Shown: in pieces, positions 40,627 to 49,403 of the stretch | How the letters are laid out: every line of letters begins with the position of its first letter | Position numbering within the stretch: position 1 is the stretch's first letter | Assembly (NCBI GenBank): GCA_910584695.1 | Contig: CAJUBR010000003.1 | Location: 1-64,000 of the forward strand | DNA length: 64,000 bases | Direction: 5' to 3' | From: an uncultured Lachnospiraceae bacterium | Lineage (GTDB): Bacteria; Bacillota; Clostridia; Lachnospirales; Lachnospiraceae | Notes under the pieces: model-generated | Told to the model about the DNA's origin: nothing | The model's database searches: none | What the model saw: only the letters and a program-made list of their open reading frames with translations | Program-made: the position numbers and the translations under genes

Positions 40627-41751
40627 CTAACTAACCCTGTTATGAAGCTGATATACATAAGCAAGAACTTCCGCCACTGCCTGATAAAGCTCAGGGGGAA
40701 TCTCTGCTCCCACATCAACATTGTAATATAACATTCTTGCAAGGGGTTTATTCTCTACAATCTCAACCTGATGCTCTTTTGCAATCTCCTTGATTCTTCC
40801 TGCTAAGAAATCCGCACCTTTTGCTACGACGACCGGTGCCTGCCCCTGTCCTGACTTATAAGACAACGCCACCGCAAAATGAGTGGGATTGGTGATCACA
40901 ACATCCGCTTCCGGAATTGCAGACATCATTCTCTGCCGTGCAGCCTGCATCATTTTCTGTTTTTGCTGCCCTTTTACCTTAGGATCTCCCTCCTGATTCT
41001 TGTATTCATCCTTCACTTCCTGTTTGGTCATCTTATTATCCTGTTTAAATTTCCATCGTTGAAACATCAAATCAATAACGGCAATCAGACAAAACAGAAT
41101 ACAGATTTTAATTCCTAATTCCATAACAATATCATACATCAGCAAAATACTCTGCTTTAATGAAATATCATAAATCAAATACAAGTCCTTAGCATGTTCC
41201 GAAAAAACACCATACACCAGATAGGAAATCACTACGACTTTCACAAGGGACTTTAAAAACTCCATTAGCGTATTTAACGAAAAAATTCTTTTAAATCCAT
41301 TTATTGGATTCATTTTACTAAATTTCGGCTGCAATGGCTTTGATGTTACCTGAAATTTAAACTGAAATGTATTACTAAAAAGTGCAACTAAAAAGCCAAT
41401 TAATAAGAACGGCAGAATCATGATCGAAATACTTGTAATTCCTTTCAGCATCAGAAAAGAAAAGTCAACTGTTTCAATTTCACCTTCTGCATATCTGGGG
41501 ATTAACTGGTAAAAATCAGAAAAAGATTTCAGCATCCGGTTACCTATAAATCCTATTATCAGTTTAAAACTTACAAACAATGCCAAAAGCGAAGCTGCTG
41601 TCGGAACCTCCCTGCTTTTTGCCACATTACCTTCCTTACGGACATCCTGTAGTTTTTTAGCAGTTGCATTTTCTGTTTTTTCTCCGCCAGGTCCTTCCTT
41701 TGCAAACATCTGAAGATCCAGTGGTATTTGTATTTTGTAGTTATATTCCAT
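40627..41751 (-). CDS. flhB: Flagellar export switch protein FlhB
   Basis: The protein of about 374 residues has four membrane helices and a C-terminal cytoplasmic domain with the autocleavage motif NPTH in ADVVITNPTHFAVAL, needed for the switch from hook to filament export. The N-terminal QMFAKEGPGGEKTENATAKK is typical. ATG 41751 is better spaced from GAGG than the TTG at 41760. Confidence 0.97.
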   Translation of the reverse strand: MEYNYKIQIPLDLQMFAKEGPGGEKTENATAKKLQDVRKEGNVAKSREVPTAASLLALFVSFKLIIGFIGNRMLKSFSDFYQLIPRYAEGEIETVDFSFLMLKGITSISIMILPFLLIGFLVALFSNTFQFKFQVTSKPLQPKFSKMNPINGFKRIFSLNTLMEFLKSLVKVVVISYLVYGVFSEHAKDLYLIYDISLKQSILLMYDIVMELGIKICILFCLIAVIDLMFQRWKFKQDNKMTKQEVKDEYKNQEGDPKVKGQQKQKMMQAARQRMMSAIPEADVVITNPTHFAVALSYKSGQGQAPVVVAKGADFLAGRIKEIAKEHQVEIVENKPLARMLYYNVDVGAEIPPELYQAVAEVLAYVYQLHNRVS

Positions 41752-41794
41752 TTGTATCAATACCTCACATCCGCAAAAATGCCATGCTTTTGTC

Positions 41795-42577
41795 TCAGGT
41801 TACAAATGCCTGCAGTACATCTACCACAACATCCTGCATTTGATGATAAACAAATTCTGTTATATTAGGCAAAAAAGACAGGGTAGCAAACATAACAGCG
41901 AAACCTGCAAAAATTTTCAACTGGATACCAATCGCAAACATATTCATCTGCGGTGCCGTTTTTGCCAAAACGCCTAATACTACATTTAACAACATAATCG
42001 ATATCATAACCGGAAGACCAATCCGGATTGCAATCATAAAATAATTTGTTATATATCCGATCATGGTATCATAAAGGATACCCGAATCAACGACAACATG
42101 TCCGATTGGAATCATTTCAAAGGAATCCGACAATGCAGAAAGAATAAAGTAATGCATATTGGTACACAGCATGATAAGCATTACGAGCATACTGTAATAC
42201 TCGGCTGTAATCGTTGTTTCCGTGTTAAATGTCATATCAAAATTGGAAACCATGGAAAACCCGATTTCCCGGTCTATAAACTGACCCGCCATATTAATGA
42301 TCGTCAGTGCAATACTTGTAGTAAATCCCAGCGTCAATCCTACAAGCAGTTCCTTTAGTAAAATCACGGTATATTCCACAAATGAAGTATATTCAAGCGG
42401 AACATATGGATTTGCTGCAATCATTGCATAAGATATTGCAAGACCAAGTATCAGTCTGGCTCTTCTGGTTACTGTCACATTACCAAAAATAGGAGCATAG
42501 GCAATCACTCCCAACACCCTGACTAAAACTGCCAGATCGTATTCCAAACGCTGGATGGAAAAAGACTGTTCAATCAT
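41795..42577 (-). CDS. fliR: Flagellar export protein FliR
   Basis: The 260-residue polytopic export-gate subunit has six hydrophobic segments. Typical segments are LAVLVRVLGVIAYAPIFGN at the start and FIDREIGFSMVSNFD in the middle. GGGGT precedes the ATG. It lies 3 nt after fliQ and 43 nt before flhB. Confidence 0.96.
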   Translation of the reverse strand: MIEQSFSIQRLEYDLAVLVRVLGVIAYAPIFGNVTVTRRARLILGLAISYAMIAANPYVPLEYTSFVEYTVILLKELLVGLTLGFTTSIALTIINMAGQFIDREIGFSMVSNFDMTFNTETTITAEYYSMLVMLIMLCTNMHYFILSALSDSFEMIPIGHVVVDSGILYDTMIGYITNYFMIAIRIGLPVMISIMLLNVVLGVLAKTAPQMNMFAIGIQLKIFAGFAVMFATLSFLPNITEFVYHQMQDVVVDVLQAFVT

Positions 42578-42580
42578 ATG

Positions 42581-42850
42581 CTACCCCACATATGCAGAAA
42601 ATTTTTCAAATAACCGAGCCATAAATGTTACGATATTGTCCATAATCCAACCACCGCATATAATAAGTGTAATAAAAATACTTAGTATTTTGGGTACAAA
42701 GGTCAAAGTCTGCTCCTGAATCGAAGTCACCGTCTGAAAAATACTGATAACAAGACCTACTACCAAAGATACCAGCAACAGCGGAGCTGAACATTTTATT
42801 ATCAGCCATAGTGCTTCTCTTGCAATGTCGATTACTTCTGCTGAACTCAT
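42581..42850 (-). CDS. fliQ: Flagellar export protein FliQ
   Basis: The 89-residue two-helix export-gate subunit has VIDIAREALWLIIKCSAPLLLVSLVVG followed by FQTVTSIQEQTLTFVPKILSIF, the hallmark of the family. ATG 42850 is preferred over the GTG two codons earlier. Gene order fliP-fliQ-fliR is the standard one. Confidence 0.95.
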   Translation of the reverse strand: MSSAEVIDIAREALWLIIKCSAPLLLVSLVVGLVISIFQTVTSIQEQTLTFVPKILSIFITLIICGGWIMDNIVTFMARLFEKFSAYVG

Positions 42851-42879
42851 TTTCACACTTCCAATCTAATAAAATAACG

Positions 42880-43740
42880 TCAGTAGTTAAAACTTTTAAT
42901 TACTTCCCCAATCACCAGATTCCAGCCATCTGCCATCACAAACAACAGAATCTTAAACGGCATGGAAATTGTGGTTGGCGGCAGCATCATCATACCCATT
43001 GCCATCAAAGTAGATGCCACAACCATATCAATTACGATAAAGGGAATATAAAGAAGAAAACCAATCATAAAAGACTTCCTAAGTTCTCCCAAAATAAACG
43101 ACGGTATCAAAACAGAATTCGGAATATCTGTTATCTCTTCAATCTTATCTATTTTGGCTAAATCCAGAAAAAAATTAATATCCTCTTTCTCTGCATTATT
43201 AAACATAAAATCTCTTAACGGTTCCATACATGCTTTAAGCCCCTCCTCCTGTGTGATTTCTCCTCTTGATAAAGGTCCAATTCCCTCTTTATTAATTCTG
43301 TCCAGAGTAGGACTCATAATGAAAAGAGTTAAAAACAAGGCTAGCCCTATCAATACATTATTAGGAGGCGCCGACTGAGTACCCAAAGCCGTCCTCAAAA
43401 AATGAAAGACGACAATAATCCTCGTAAACGACGTCATCATAATAATAATTGATGGAGCCAGAGAAATAACAGTAATCACCAACAGCATCTGAAGGGTTCC
43501 GGCAAGCGTGCCTTCATCATTATTCGTATCTACAGTAACACCAAAGGAAAACGGAACATCGTTTTCCAGATTGTTCACTGCATCTTCATTTGTTACGCCC
43601 TCTGTCGTACCAGTTGCCTGAACATGATATCCGGCACATAAAACAATAAAGATAATAAAATACGCAACTATAAACTTTTTAATATGGATATGTTCCAGTA
43701 TTCTTTTTTTAATTTGATTTGTTTTTTTCTTGTTTTTCAT
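42880..43740 (-). CDS. fliP: Flagellar export protein FliP
   Basis: The 286-residue export-gate subunit has an N-terminal signal-like helix (about 22-42, ending VQA), then the conserved LLVITVISLAPSIIIMMTSFTRIIVVFHFLRTALG and the C-terminal GFLLYIPFIVIDMVVASTLMAMGMMMLPP segments. The start lies 32 nt inside fliO, with a poor ribosome binding site, so translation is probably coupled. Confidence 0.96.
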   Translation of the reverse strand: MKNKKKTNQIKKRILEHIHIKKFIVAYFIIFIVLCAGYHVQATGTTEGVTNEDAVNNLENDVPFSFGVTVDTNNDEGTLAGTLQMLLVITVISLAPSIIIMMTSFTRIIVVFHFLRTALGTQSAPPNNVLIGLALFLTLFIMSPTLDRINKEGIGPLSRGEITQEEGLKACMEPLRDFMFNNAEKEDINFFLDLAKIDKIEEITDIPNSVLIPSFILGELRKSFMIGFLLYIPFIVIDMVVASTLMAMGMMMLPPTTISMPFKILLFVMADGWNLVIGEVIKSFNY

Positions 43741-44095
43741 GTTTTATTTTGTCCAATATACTATTAAAATCAATCGGTTTCAATGATACTTCCTGTTCCT
43801 TTATTTCAGATTCATCCAACTCTGATAACACAGTAATGCTATCCTTACAGACAGCTAATGCAAGATAACGGTTGCCAATCTTTACAATCTCAACCATCTT
43901 ATTATTCGACAATCGAAAGGCTTCTATTACTTGAATATTACTGCGCTTGTTCAAAACATTAGACTGAAAACTCCCGGCAAATCTTGCTGCTACATAAGCC
44001 AGAAAAAGAACAAAAAGGAACAACAAAACAGAACAAATCAGTTGTCCAATACTTTTCAAATCTGAAGTTGATTGAACTAAGACCATATTACTCAA
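43709..44095 (-). CDS. fliO: Flagellar export accessory protein FliO/FliZ
   Basis: The 128-residue protein has one membrane helix (about 16-36) and a small cytoplasmic domain with IQVIEAFRLSNNKMVEIVKIGNRYLALAVCKDSITVLSEL, typical of FliO. The frame opens at TTG 44095, overlapping the cheY stop; ATG 44086 is an equally good start. It stabilises the FliP complex in other bacteria. Confidence 0.88.
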   Translation of the reverse strand: MSNMVLVQSTSDLKSIGQLICSVLLFLFVLFLAYVAARFAGSFQSNVLNKRSNIQVIEAFRLSNNKMVEIVKIGNRYLALAVCKDSITVLSELDESEIKEQEVSLKPIDFNSILDKIKHEKQEKNKSN

Positions 44096-44450
44096 CTGCT
44101 TTCTTTACAGCTTCTAAAACTCTGTCTGGCTGGAATGGTTTTACAATAAAGTCTCTTGCACCGGACTGAATGCTTTCAATAACCATAGCCTGCTGTCCCA
44201 TTGCTGAACACATAACAATACTTGCATTCGGATCAGACTCTTTAATCTTCTTTAATGCTTGAATTCCATCCATCTCTGGCATTGTAATATCCATTAATAC
44301 AAGATCCGGCTGTGTTTCAGCATACTTTTCTACTGCTTTTGCTCCATTCTCTGCTTCACCAGCAATCGTATAGCCGTTCTTAACTAAAATGTCTTTAATC
44401 ATCATTCTCATAAAAGCTGCATCATCACATATTAAAATACTCTTTGCCAT
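44088..44450 (-). CDS. cheY: Chemotaxis response regulator CheY
   Basis: The 120-residue single receiver shows SILICDDAAFMRMMIKDIL (acidic pocket), PDLVLMDITMPEMDGIQAL (phospho-Asp), IVMCSAMGQ (Ser) and FIVKPFQ (Lys). It sits between fliY, a CheY-P phosphatase of the switch, and fliO, as in Bacillus. It carries the signal from CheA to the motor. Confidence 0.97.
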   Translation of the reverse strand: MAKSILICDDAAFMRMMIKDILVKNGYTIAGEAENGAKAVEKYAETQPDLVLMDITMPEMDGIQALKKIKESDPNASIVMCSAMGQQAMVIESIQSGARDFIVKPFQPDRVLEAVKKAVE

Positions 44451-44480
44451 ATCACTTTCTCCATTTCATATAATAATTTA

Positions 44481-45692
44481 TTATTTAATAATTTCTGTTA
44501 CCCTTATACCAAAACTTTCTTCAATGACAACTACTTCGCCTTTCGCCACAAGCTTACCGTTTACCAAAACATCAATCGGTTCTCCGGCTATTTTCTCTAA
44601 CTCAATTATGGTTCCTGGCGTAAATTCCAGAATCTCTTTTATCGATTTGCTAGTTCTTCCTAACTCAACTGTAACCTCTAACGGAACATCCATAATCAAA
44701 TCAATATTTTCCTGTTGTGTAATCGGATTCACACTTGCACTAAATGGCTGGAACTGAACCGGTTGTACATTAACATCCTGCATAGGAGGTGCATAACCAT
44801 ATGGCATTCCCTGCCCCATCATCGGCTGTCCCATCGGCATTCCCTGATTCATCATTGGCTGCCCCATTGGCATTCCCTGATTCATCATCGGCTGTCCCAT
44901 CGGCGTACCCTGATTCATCATCGGCTGCCCTGTCATGGACATATCATTTGTCTGCGTCGGTGCCTGCTGTTCCACTGGTTTAGCATCTTCCTGAACGGTT
45001 TCGGATTCTTTTGTCGAAGCAAATTTTGCATATAATTCTCTTGCTAAATCAATCGGATATAGCTGCATAATACTGCTGTCTACCAAGTCACCGATTTCCA
45101 TTCTAAAATAAACTTTGACAATTGGCTGATCTCGAAGCACCCCAAATTTGTCTGCTTCAAATTCATCCGTCAGATTCACCACTTCTGCTGAAGGTGGTGA
45201 AATATCTACCTTTTGATTCAACATGGAAGACAATGAAGTAGCTGACGATCCCATCATTTGATTCATCGCTTCACATATTGCACTTAAATGTAACTCCGAT
45301 AATTCATCTACTAAATTAGTACCGTCTCCTCCCATCATTAAATCTGTTATTACTTTAACATCATCTTCACAAAGAATCAAGACATTACTTCCTTCAATTC
45401 CCTCCTTATATGATATATCAATAAAAACACAGGGTTTTTCATGATCGGCCACGAGCTCATCCCAATTGCAGATTGATACAGTCGGTGTCGTAATCGTTAC
45501 TTTCTGATTCACAAGGGAATAAAGCGTAGTTGCTGCTGTTCCCATACAAATATTTGAAATTTCTCCAATTGCATCACACTCCTGTGTGCTTAGAGAATCG
45601 CCTTTATCAGAACCTGGAGCCGCATCACTACTGTCACCGGATGTATTGCCTAGTAATGCATTTATCTCTTCCTGTGATAACATTCCATCCAT
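44481..45692 (-). CDS. fliY: Flagellar switch phosphatase FliY (FliN fusion)
   Basis: The 403-residue switch protein combines an N-terminal CheY-binding peptide (MLSQEEINALLG), a CheC-like phosphatase with two E..N sites (GEISNICMGTAATTL and CEAMNQMMGSSATSL), and a C-terminal FliN domain (about 330-403: MDVPLEVTVELGRTSKSIKEIL). The linker (about 251-303) holds four 11-residue repeats of GQPMMNQGMPM. It both forms the C-ring and removes phosphate from CheY. Confidence 0.97.
   Translation of the reverse strand: MDGMLSQEEINALLGNTSGDSSDAAPGSDKGDSLSTQECDAIGEISNICMGTAATTLYSLVNQKVTITTPTVSICNWDELVADHEKPCVFIDISYKEGIEGSNVLILCEDDVKVITDLMMGGDGTNLVDELSELHLSAICEAMNQMMGSSATSLSSMLNQKVDISPPSAEVVNLTDEFEADKFGVLRDQPIVKVYFRMEIGDLVDSSIMQLYPIDLARELYAKFASTKESETVQEDAKPVEQQAPTQTNDMSMTGQPMMNQGTPMGQPMMNQGMPMGQPMMNQGMPMGQPMMGQGMPYGYAPPMQDVNVQPVQFQPFSASVNPITQQENIDLIMDVPLEVTVELGRTSKSIKEILEFTPGTIIELEKIAGEPIDVLVNGKLVAKGEVVVIEESFGIRVTEIIK
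44799..44930 (-). repeat. Four 33-bp tandem repeats in the fliY linker
   Basis: Four in-frame copies code for GQPMMNQGTPM, GQPMMNQGMPM (twice) and GQPMMGQGMPY. The nucleotide copies are nearly identical, so the number may vary by slippage or recombination and change linker length. Confidence 0.85.
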
Positions 45693-45696
45693 GTTC

Positions 45697-46674
45697 CTAC
45701 TCCTCTCTTATAATTTCTGTTACCTTTACGGCATATTTATCAGCACCGGAACCCGGTAACGCTTTAAATTTAACAATATTACCAACATATACATCAAGTT
45801 CATCATCCACCTGAGAATTGAGTTTAATAATATCGCCAACTTGCAAATTAATAAAATCTATAACCGATATACTGCTTTTCCCTAACAGAGCTTTTATCGG
45901 TATCTGTGCCTTATTGATCAAAGTTTCAATCACCTCATCATAAGACGTTTCATCTTTACTCTGCATAGTAGAAAACCAGTACTTAGTATTTAACTTATCC
46001 ATAATATCCTCTAACGTAATAAACGGTAGGCAGACATTCATAAGTCCTTCCACATTACCAATCGCAACACTGATGGTAACAATGGCAATCATTTCACTTG
46101 GTGAAATGATCTGTGCGAATTGTGAATTCGTTTCGATTCTTTCCAATCTTGGGTAAATTTCAATTACATTACTCCACGGTTCCCGTAACAAATCCACCAC
46201 AATTGTAAATATCCTTTCCAAAACACTTAATTCAATCTCTGAAAAATCTCTTGCCTTTTCAAGAGGATCTCCCATACCTCCAAGCATTCTGTCAATAATT
46301 GCGAATCCAAGATTCGATGCCAGTTCAATGATAACATTTCCCTGCAACGGGGCAAAATCCACAATTCCAAGCAATACCGGATTGGACAATGCATTAGAAA
46401 ATTCAGAATAGGTAACTGCCTCTGAATTCATGACATCCACCTGCACATTTTTTCGCAGGTATGCCGGCAAATTACTGGAAACCAGTCTGCCAAAATGCTC
46501 AAATATAATCTCTAATGTTCTTAAATGCTCCTTAGAGAATTTTGCCGGCCTTGCAAAATCATAATCTTTAATTTTAACCGCTGGTTCATCATTCATACCA
46601 TCTACGTCTAATTCACCAGTACTTAATTGTTTCAGCAACGCATCAATCTCATTTTGAGATAATACATCTGCCAT
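45697..46674 (-). CDS. fliM: Flagellar motor switch protein FliM
   Basis: The 325-residue C-ring protein begins with the CheY-P-binding peptide LSQNEIDALLKQ. The middle domain (about 50-230) has the FliG-contact loop GGMGDP, and the C-terminal SpoA domain has KALLGKSSISVIDFINLQVGDIIKL. TTGGAGG precedes the ATG. It ends 4 nt before fliY. Confidence 0.98.
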   Translation of the reverse strand: MADVLSQNEIDALLKQLSTGELDVDGMNDEPAVKIKDYDFARPAKFSKEHLRTLEIIFEHFGRLVSSNLPAYLRKNVQVDVMNSEAVTYSEFSNALSNPVLLGIVDFAPLQGNVIIELASNLGFAIIDRMLGGMGDPLEKARDFSEIELSVLERIFTIVVDLLREPWSNVIEIYPRLERIETNSQFAQIISPSEMIAIVTISVAIGNVEGLMNVCLPFITLEDIMDKLNTKYWFSTMQSKDETSYDEVIETLINKAQIPIKALLGKSSISVIDFINLQVGDIIKLNSQVDDELDVYVGNIVKFKALPGSGADKYAVKVTEIIREE

Positions 46675-46715
46675 ATTCTCACCTCCAATAGTATAATGAC
46701 TGCTTCCTGATAAAA

Positions 46716-47225
46716 CTATTGGGTAGTAAATTTACTAAAGGATACACTGTAAATACACTGCGTTGAATATTTCTTCTGGAGATTTTCAAGGATTTGCTTC
46801 TTTATTTTCTCCTGCGTTGCCTGATCTGACACCTCCGCATAAGTATAATTCTGAATTACATTACGTGCTTCGTCAAAAACAGCACCAGATGCATCCGTCA
46901 GAACCCCATTCAACGTCTCATAATCCTTAGAAGAATTATCTAATCCTAATGTCAGTCCCATCTGAACATAATGTTCTTCTCCACTGCCATCATCCTTTAA
47001 ATTAACAACCTGTGCTTCGATATTAAAGTTTGCCATATGTTTTAAATCAACTGTCGGCTGTCCATCTTCACCTTCCAGCTCTAAGTCAAGAACTGATGCA
47101 ATCCTTGTGATCAGATCATTTGTTTTCCTTGCAGAAGGCATGCATACGAACACTAACATAATGTTCAATATCAGATTCACTACACAAATTGCTAAAATAA
47201 TTACTGTAATTAAATTCTTTTTCAT
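46716..47225 (-). CDS. fliL: Flagellar basal body-associated protein FliL
   Basis: The 169-residue protein has one N-terminal membrane helix (about 5-27) and a periplasm-side domain with VQMGLTLGLDNSSKDYETLNGVL and KKQILENLQKKYSTQCIYSVSFSKFTTQ, matching FliL. It lies between motB and fliM and supports stator function. Confidence 0.92.
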   Translation of the reverse strand: MKKNLITVIILAICVVNLILNIMLVFVCMPSARKTNDLITRIASVLDLELEGEDGQPTVDLKHMANFNIEAQVVNLKDDGSGEEHYVQMGLTLGLDNSSKDYETLNGVLTDASGAVFDEARNVIQNYTYAEVSDQATQEKIKKQILENLQKKYSTQCIYSVSFSKFTTQ

Positions 47226-47234
47226 CGTCCTCTC

Positions 47235-48185
47235 CTATTCCTCCGTTTGTGCTGCGGAATTTAATTGATTATAAATCTTAACAGATACTCTTCGGTTCTT
47301 TGCCCTTCCTTCTTCTGTCTTGTTAGAATCTACCGGGCGGCTTTCCCCGTATCCTGCGACTTTCATATTTTTATCAATCAGATCGACCTGCTCCATCAAA
47401 TATTCATAAACTTTAATTGCTCTTGCAGCCGACAAAGTCCGGTTACTCTCATATTTTGCATTATGAATCGGAACATTGTCTGTATGTCCTTCAATTTCGA
47501 CAACACAGTCTTTATATCTTTCCAATATGGATGCAATTTTCCTCATAAATACTTTTGCATCCTCCCGAATTTCAGCCTGACCGGCATCGAACAAAACAGC
47601 ACCATTCAAATCCAACGAAACATATTGCGAATTATAATCCAAAACCACTCTTTCTTCTATACTATAAGAATCAATCATCTGGGAAATCTCATCATACATT
47701 TCTTCAGACTGTTCTAATCCCTGTTCCTCCATCTTTTCTTTTAATTCCTGAACAGACATCTCCTTTTCCGCTACGATCTGATTCTCATTATCGATAATCG
47801 TCTCTTCCGTGTTCGGTTTCACACTATCCGGCTGATCCGAGCGTTCATTGGTTCCGTCATCTGCCCCTGTAGCTGATAAATCCTGATTATTTCCTTCCAC
47901 CTTAGAAGAAACCCCTATATACTCCAGTATCGATTCAATTCCCGGAAGCTGTGTAACTCCACCGGAAACAATCTGTCCTTCTATCTTTGAAACCGCACCC
48001 GTTTCCAACACGCTAAAACTGATATTGTTAAAAGATGCCGCAATTTTCTGAATCTTTTCTGCATCTACGGTAGAACTCGCAAATAACAGTACAAAAAAAC
48101 AAAGCAACAGATTCATCAAATCACTAAATGTGTTCATCCATGCCGGTGACCCCTCTTCAGCAGGTTTTTCTTTTCTTTTTGCCAA
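47235..48185 (-). CDS. motB: Flagellar stator protein MotB
   Basis: The 316-residue protein has a short basic N-terminus, one membrane helix with the ion-channel Asp (FSDLMNLLLCFFVLLFASS), a long linker and a C-terminal OmpA-like peptidoglycan-binding domain (VEIEGHTDNVPI, then NRTLSAARAIKVYEYL, then GRAKNRRVSVKI). The start codon is TTG at 48185, after GGTGAG at the motA stop. Whether H+ or Na+ drives it cannot be read. Confidence 0.97.
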   Translation of the reverse strand: MAKRKEKPAEEGSPAWMNTFSDLMNLLLCFFVLLFASSTVDAEKIQKIAASFNNISFSVLETGAVSKIEGQIVSGGVTQLPGIESILEYIGVSSKVEGNNQDLSATGADDGTNERSDQPDSVKPNTEETIIDNENQIVAEKEMSVQELKEKMEEQGLEQSEEMYDEISQMIDSYSIEERVVLDYNSQYVSLDLNGAVLFDAGQAEIREDAKVFMRKIASILERYKDCVVEIEGHTDNVPIHNAKYESNRTLSAARAIKVYEYLMEQVDLIDKNMKVAGYGESRPVDSNKTEEGRAKNRRVSVKIYNQLNSAAQTEE

Positions 48186-48187
48186 TT

Positions 48188-48973
48188 CTACTCACCGCCT
48201 TCGGACAGTTCCTCCCTGAGCCCAGGTGCAAGGAACGATTTTAATTTCTCTTCAATTACTCTTGGATTCTCTCCTGCCTGAATCGATAACAAACCTTCAA
48301 TCATTAATTCCTTTAATTGTATCTCCTCTTCATTCATTGAAGTTAGTTTTGTTGCCACCGGTGCACTTAACCAGTTTGCCAAAACAGAACCATAAAATGT
48401 AGTAACCAACGCAGTTGCCATAGACGGTCCGATGGAATCCGGGTCTGACAGATTCTTAAGCATCAATATCAATCCAATCAAAGTACCGATCATACCCCAG
48501 GCAGGTCCCATTGCACCAACCTGCTTCCAAAACTCAATATTTTTCTGATGTCTTGAATCCGTATTCACAAGCTCTGCATCCAGAATCCCTCTTACCAATT
48601 CAGGATCGGTACCATCGACAATCAGCAAAATTCCCTTTTTCATAAATGGATCTTCCAAATTATTGCTTGATTCCTCCAATGCCAGCAAGCCTTCTTTTCG
48701 TGCGACATTAGATAATTCAATAATCTGCCTGATGGTTCCCACCGGATCCAGCTTGGATGTTTTAAATATCAGAGACATTGTTTTTATGCCTCCCAAAAAA
48801 CTCTGAATCGTATTACCTGCCAATACTGAACCAAAGGTACCACCAAATGTAATAAGAATGGATGCCACATCAATAAACCAGGGCAGTGCCGCCACACCAT
48901 AATCTCCATTCGCCATACCAAAAATCATTAATGCCAATGCTGCTATAAGTCCTATAATCGACGCTAAGTCCAA
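48188..48973 (-). CDS. motA: Flagellar stator protein MotA
   Basis: The protein of about 261 residues has four membrane helices, the cytoplasmic loop with charged residues facing FliG, and the signature GAMGPAWGMIGTLIGLILMLKNL, then ALVTTFYGSVLANWLSAP. The frame opens at GTG 48982, but that lies within GAGGTG. TTG 48973 (starting DLASIIG) is the likely start. An extended -10 (TGGTATATT) upstream may give an internal promoter. Confidence 0.96.
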   Translation of the reverse strand: MDLASIIGLIAALALMIFGMANGDYGVAALPWFIDVASILITFGGTFGSVLAGNTIQSFLGGIKTMSLIFKTSKLDPVGTIRQIIELSNVARKEGLLALEESSNNLEDPFMKKGILLIVDGTDPELVRGILDAELVNTDSRHQKNIEFWKQVGAMGPAWGMIGTLIGLILMLKNLSDPDSIGPSMATALVTTFYGSVLANWLSAPVATKLTSMNEEEIQLKELMIEGLLSIQAGENPRVIEEKLKSFLAPGLREELSEGGE

Positions 48974-49067
48974 AACTTCCACCTCACCTATCTATATGTA
49001 AATTCATGTTTTTACTTTGTGTTCAAAAACACATATATAATATACCATAAAAATATGATATTTTCCA

Positions 49068-49265
49068 CTAAAATTTCAAAGAATCATTGTAAATCATTCT
49101 CTTATAGTATATTACTAGATTTGTCACCTCTTGTCTACTCTCTTTTACAATTATTTTTTTACCAGTGGTCAATGAAATAACTGTATCCGGTGTCTCTTCT
49201 ACAAACTCAATAATTTCTGCATTTAATGTAAATTTTGTATTATTAATCTTTGTAAGCTCTATCAT
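49068..49265 (-). CDS. flbD: FlbD/SwrD family flagellar protein
   Basis: The 65-residue protein matches the FlbD/SwrD family: MIELTKINNTKFTLNAEIIEFVEETPDTVISLTTGKKIIVKES in its first two thirds. In Bacillus SwrD raises motor torque. GGAGGTGG precedes ATG 49265, so the longer frame to 49298 is not used. It is the first gene after the terminator that follows flgE. Confidence 0.9.
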   Translation of the reverse strand: MIELTKINNTKFTLNAEIIEFVEETPDTVISLTTGKKIIVKESRQEVTNLVIYYKRMIYNDSLKF

Positions 49266-49337
49266 CTTTCCACCTCCGTCTTTTTTGTAAATCTTCATAC
49301 AACACCCGGCACAATCTATTTTCTTACTTTTTATCAG

Positions 49338-49395
49338 GCAAAAAACAAAAAGGGAGGACGTCTCACTTACTATGTAAAAGAGACATCCCCTTTTT
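49338..49395 (-). terminator. Intrinsic terminator after flgE, inside the flagellar cluster
   Basis: On the minus strand AAAAAGGGGATGTCTC pairs with GACGTCCTCCCTTTTT (2-nt bulge), followed by GTTTTTTG, 8 nt after the flgE stop codon. This is a strong terminator between the hook genes and flbD-motA. No clear sigma-A or sigma-D promoter is visible in the 80 nt after it, so partial read-through is probable. Confidence 0.85.
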
Positions 49396-49403
49396 AAACA
49401 AGA

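Noticed and set aside
44715..45035. Plus-strand His-rich open frame opposite fliY
   Set aside because: It is the antisense reading of the Met/Gly/Gln/Pro repeat and has no independent support.
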